DNA of 5,925 nucleotides, taken from contig VBAN01000009.1 of the NCBI GenBank assembly GCA_005882445.1, positions 1 to 5,925 of the forward strand, given 5' to 3'. Below the pieces are notes generated by a model. It worked only from the letters and a program-made list of their open reading frames with translations, did not search any database and was not told the DNA's origin. This document shows, piece after piece, positions 5,598-5,925 of the stretch. Each line of letters begins with the position of its first letter. The first letter of the stretch is position 1. The translations under genes were made by a program, and so were the position numbers. The DNA comes from Candidatus Segetimicrobium genomatis (lineage in GTDB: Bacteria > Sysuimicrobiota > Sysuimicrobiia > Sysuimicrobiales > Segetimicrobiaceae).

Positions 5598-5697
5598 TCC
5601 CGGTATCCCAGATAGAATGGTTCGACATATGTTCTACGGTGAAGTGTATATGGGTTTCGGGGCCCGGTTTCGCGCCGACCGGGCGGGGGAAGATTAC

Positions 5698-5925
5698 ATG
5701 CGAGTGAGGGGAGCATCGGCCGGACGTGCACCAGCCATTCGTAGCCGCCGCCACGCCATCTGGGCCTGCGTCGCGGTATTTCTCGCCGTGCCCGCCGGAC
5801 CAGGCCTGGCGCAATCCCTAGACTTCTGGCCTGCGGTCTTCTCGTCGTCCGGTTTTACCGTGCCGGTCGCCTCTGGCATCCTCTACAGCCACTTCAAGGT
5901 CGGCACCGCGGCCGGGCCGCTCAAC
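5698..5925 (+). CDS. Secreted protein, N-terminal part (possibly phosphodiester glycosidase-like)
   Basis: A frame opens at ATG 5698 and runs 76 residues to the window edge without a stop. The N-terminus has a basic stretch with three Arg (RSRR, about 16-19), a hydrophobic core AIWACVAVFLAVPAG and a GLA-QS cleavage site near residue 39, so the protein is exported. GGGGGA about 8 bases before the ATG can serve as ribosome site. In-frame ATGs at 5617, 5629 and 5650 would lengthen the N-terminus, but they would put 16 or more extra residues before the signal, so 5698 is preferred. The first mature residues, ending VASGILYSHFKVGTAAGPLN, faintly resemble the start of DUF2233/NAGPA phosphodiester glycosidase domains (a P/SG-x-x-Y start followed by GP). 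Too little is present to assign the family. It is separated from coaE by 150 bases and may have its own promoter. Confidence 0.65.
   Translation, partial: MRVRGASAGRAPAIRSRRHAIWACVAVFLAVPAGPGLAQSLDFWPAVFSSSGFTVPVASGILYSHFKVGTAAGPLN

Noticed and set aside
4879..5814. A 311-codon minus-strand frame opposite coaE and the secreted protein gene
   Set aside because: It has no domain or ribosome site and lies across a well-supported coaE; third-position bias belongs to the plus strand.
1..5925. CRISPR array, transposase or insertion sequence
   Set aside because: No regularly spaced repeats, terminal inverted repeats or transposase-like frames were seen.

Overview
The window is bacterial chromosomal DNA, GC-rich in its coding parts (strong G/C bias at third codon positions), with noticeably more AT-rich intergenic leaders. 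A full-length family A DNA polymerase, a CoaE kinase, a tRNA-Leu gene with encoded CCA and Tat-like signal peptides all point to Bacteria. The lineage cannot be fixed from the sequence. The polA-coaE arrangement, a PolA that has lost proofreading residues, and the high GC would suit an uncultured high-GC lineage such as those near Chloroflexota, Armatimonadota or Sysuimicrobiota, but this is a guess.

Left part (1-2205), all read on the minus strand. In transcription order there is a degenerate tRNA-Leu copy (about 2125-2200), a leader with a CTGATTCAG palindrome, a small exported peptide gene (1651-1905, GTG start), an intact tRNA-Leu(CAA) 8 bases later (1556-1642), a second leader with the same palindrome, and a paralogous exported peptide gene (927-1196). 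These are followed by a PqqD-family chaperone gene (617-898) and, overlapping it by 4 bases, an HPr-kinase-related gene that runs off the left edge (1-620). The two peptides share a Tat-like signal with a TRRALI-x-AGW-xx-PAV core and an AFA cleavage site, then diverge completely into short Gly/Ser-rich tails. Peptide, PqqD-type chaperone and HprK-like kinase together look like a small RiPP-like or phosphopeptide system. This is the most interesting part of the window.

The order tRNA-leader-peptide occurs twice, once with a working tRNA and once with a decayed one. This suggests an old tandem duplication of a tRNA-Leu plus peptide unit.

Right part (2206-5925), read on the plus strand. polA (2283-4928) has a consensus extended -10 box ending only 9 bases before its ATG, so its mRNA may be leaderless, and two overlapping perfect palindromes lie where a -35 box would be. 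coaE (4912-5547) follows with a TTG start inside the end of polA, so the two are probably one operon and translationally coupled. After about 150 non-coding bases, a secreted protein starts at 5698 and runs off the right edge. DNA repair/replication (PolA) and the last step of coenzyme A synthesis (CoaE) are housekeeping functions with no evident link to the peptide locus, which is transcribed divergently from them.
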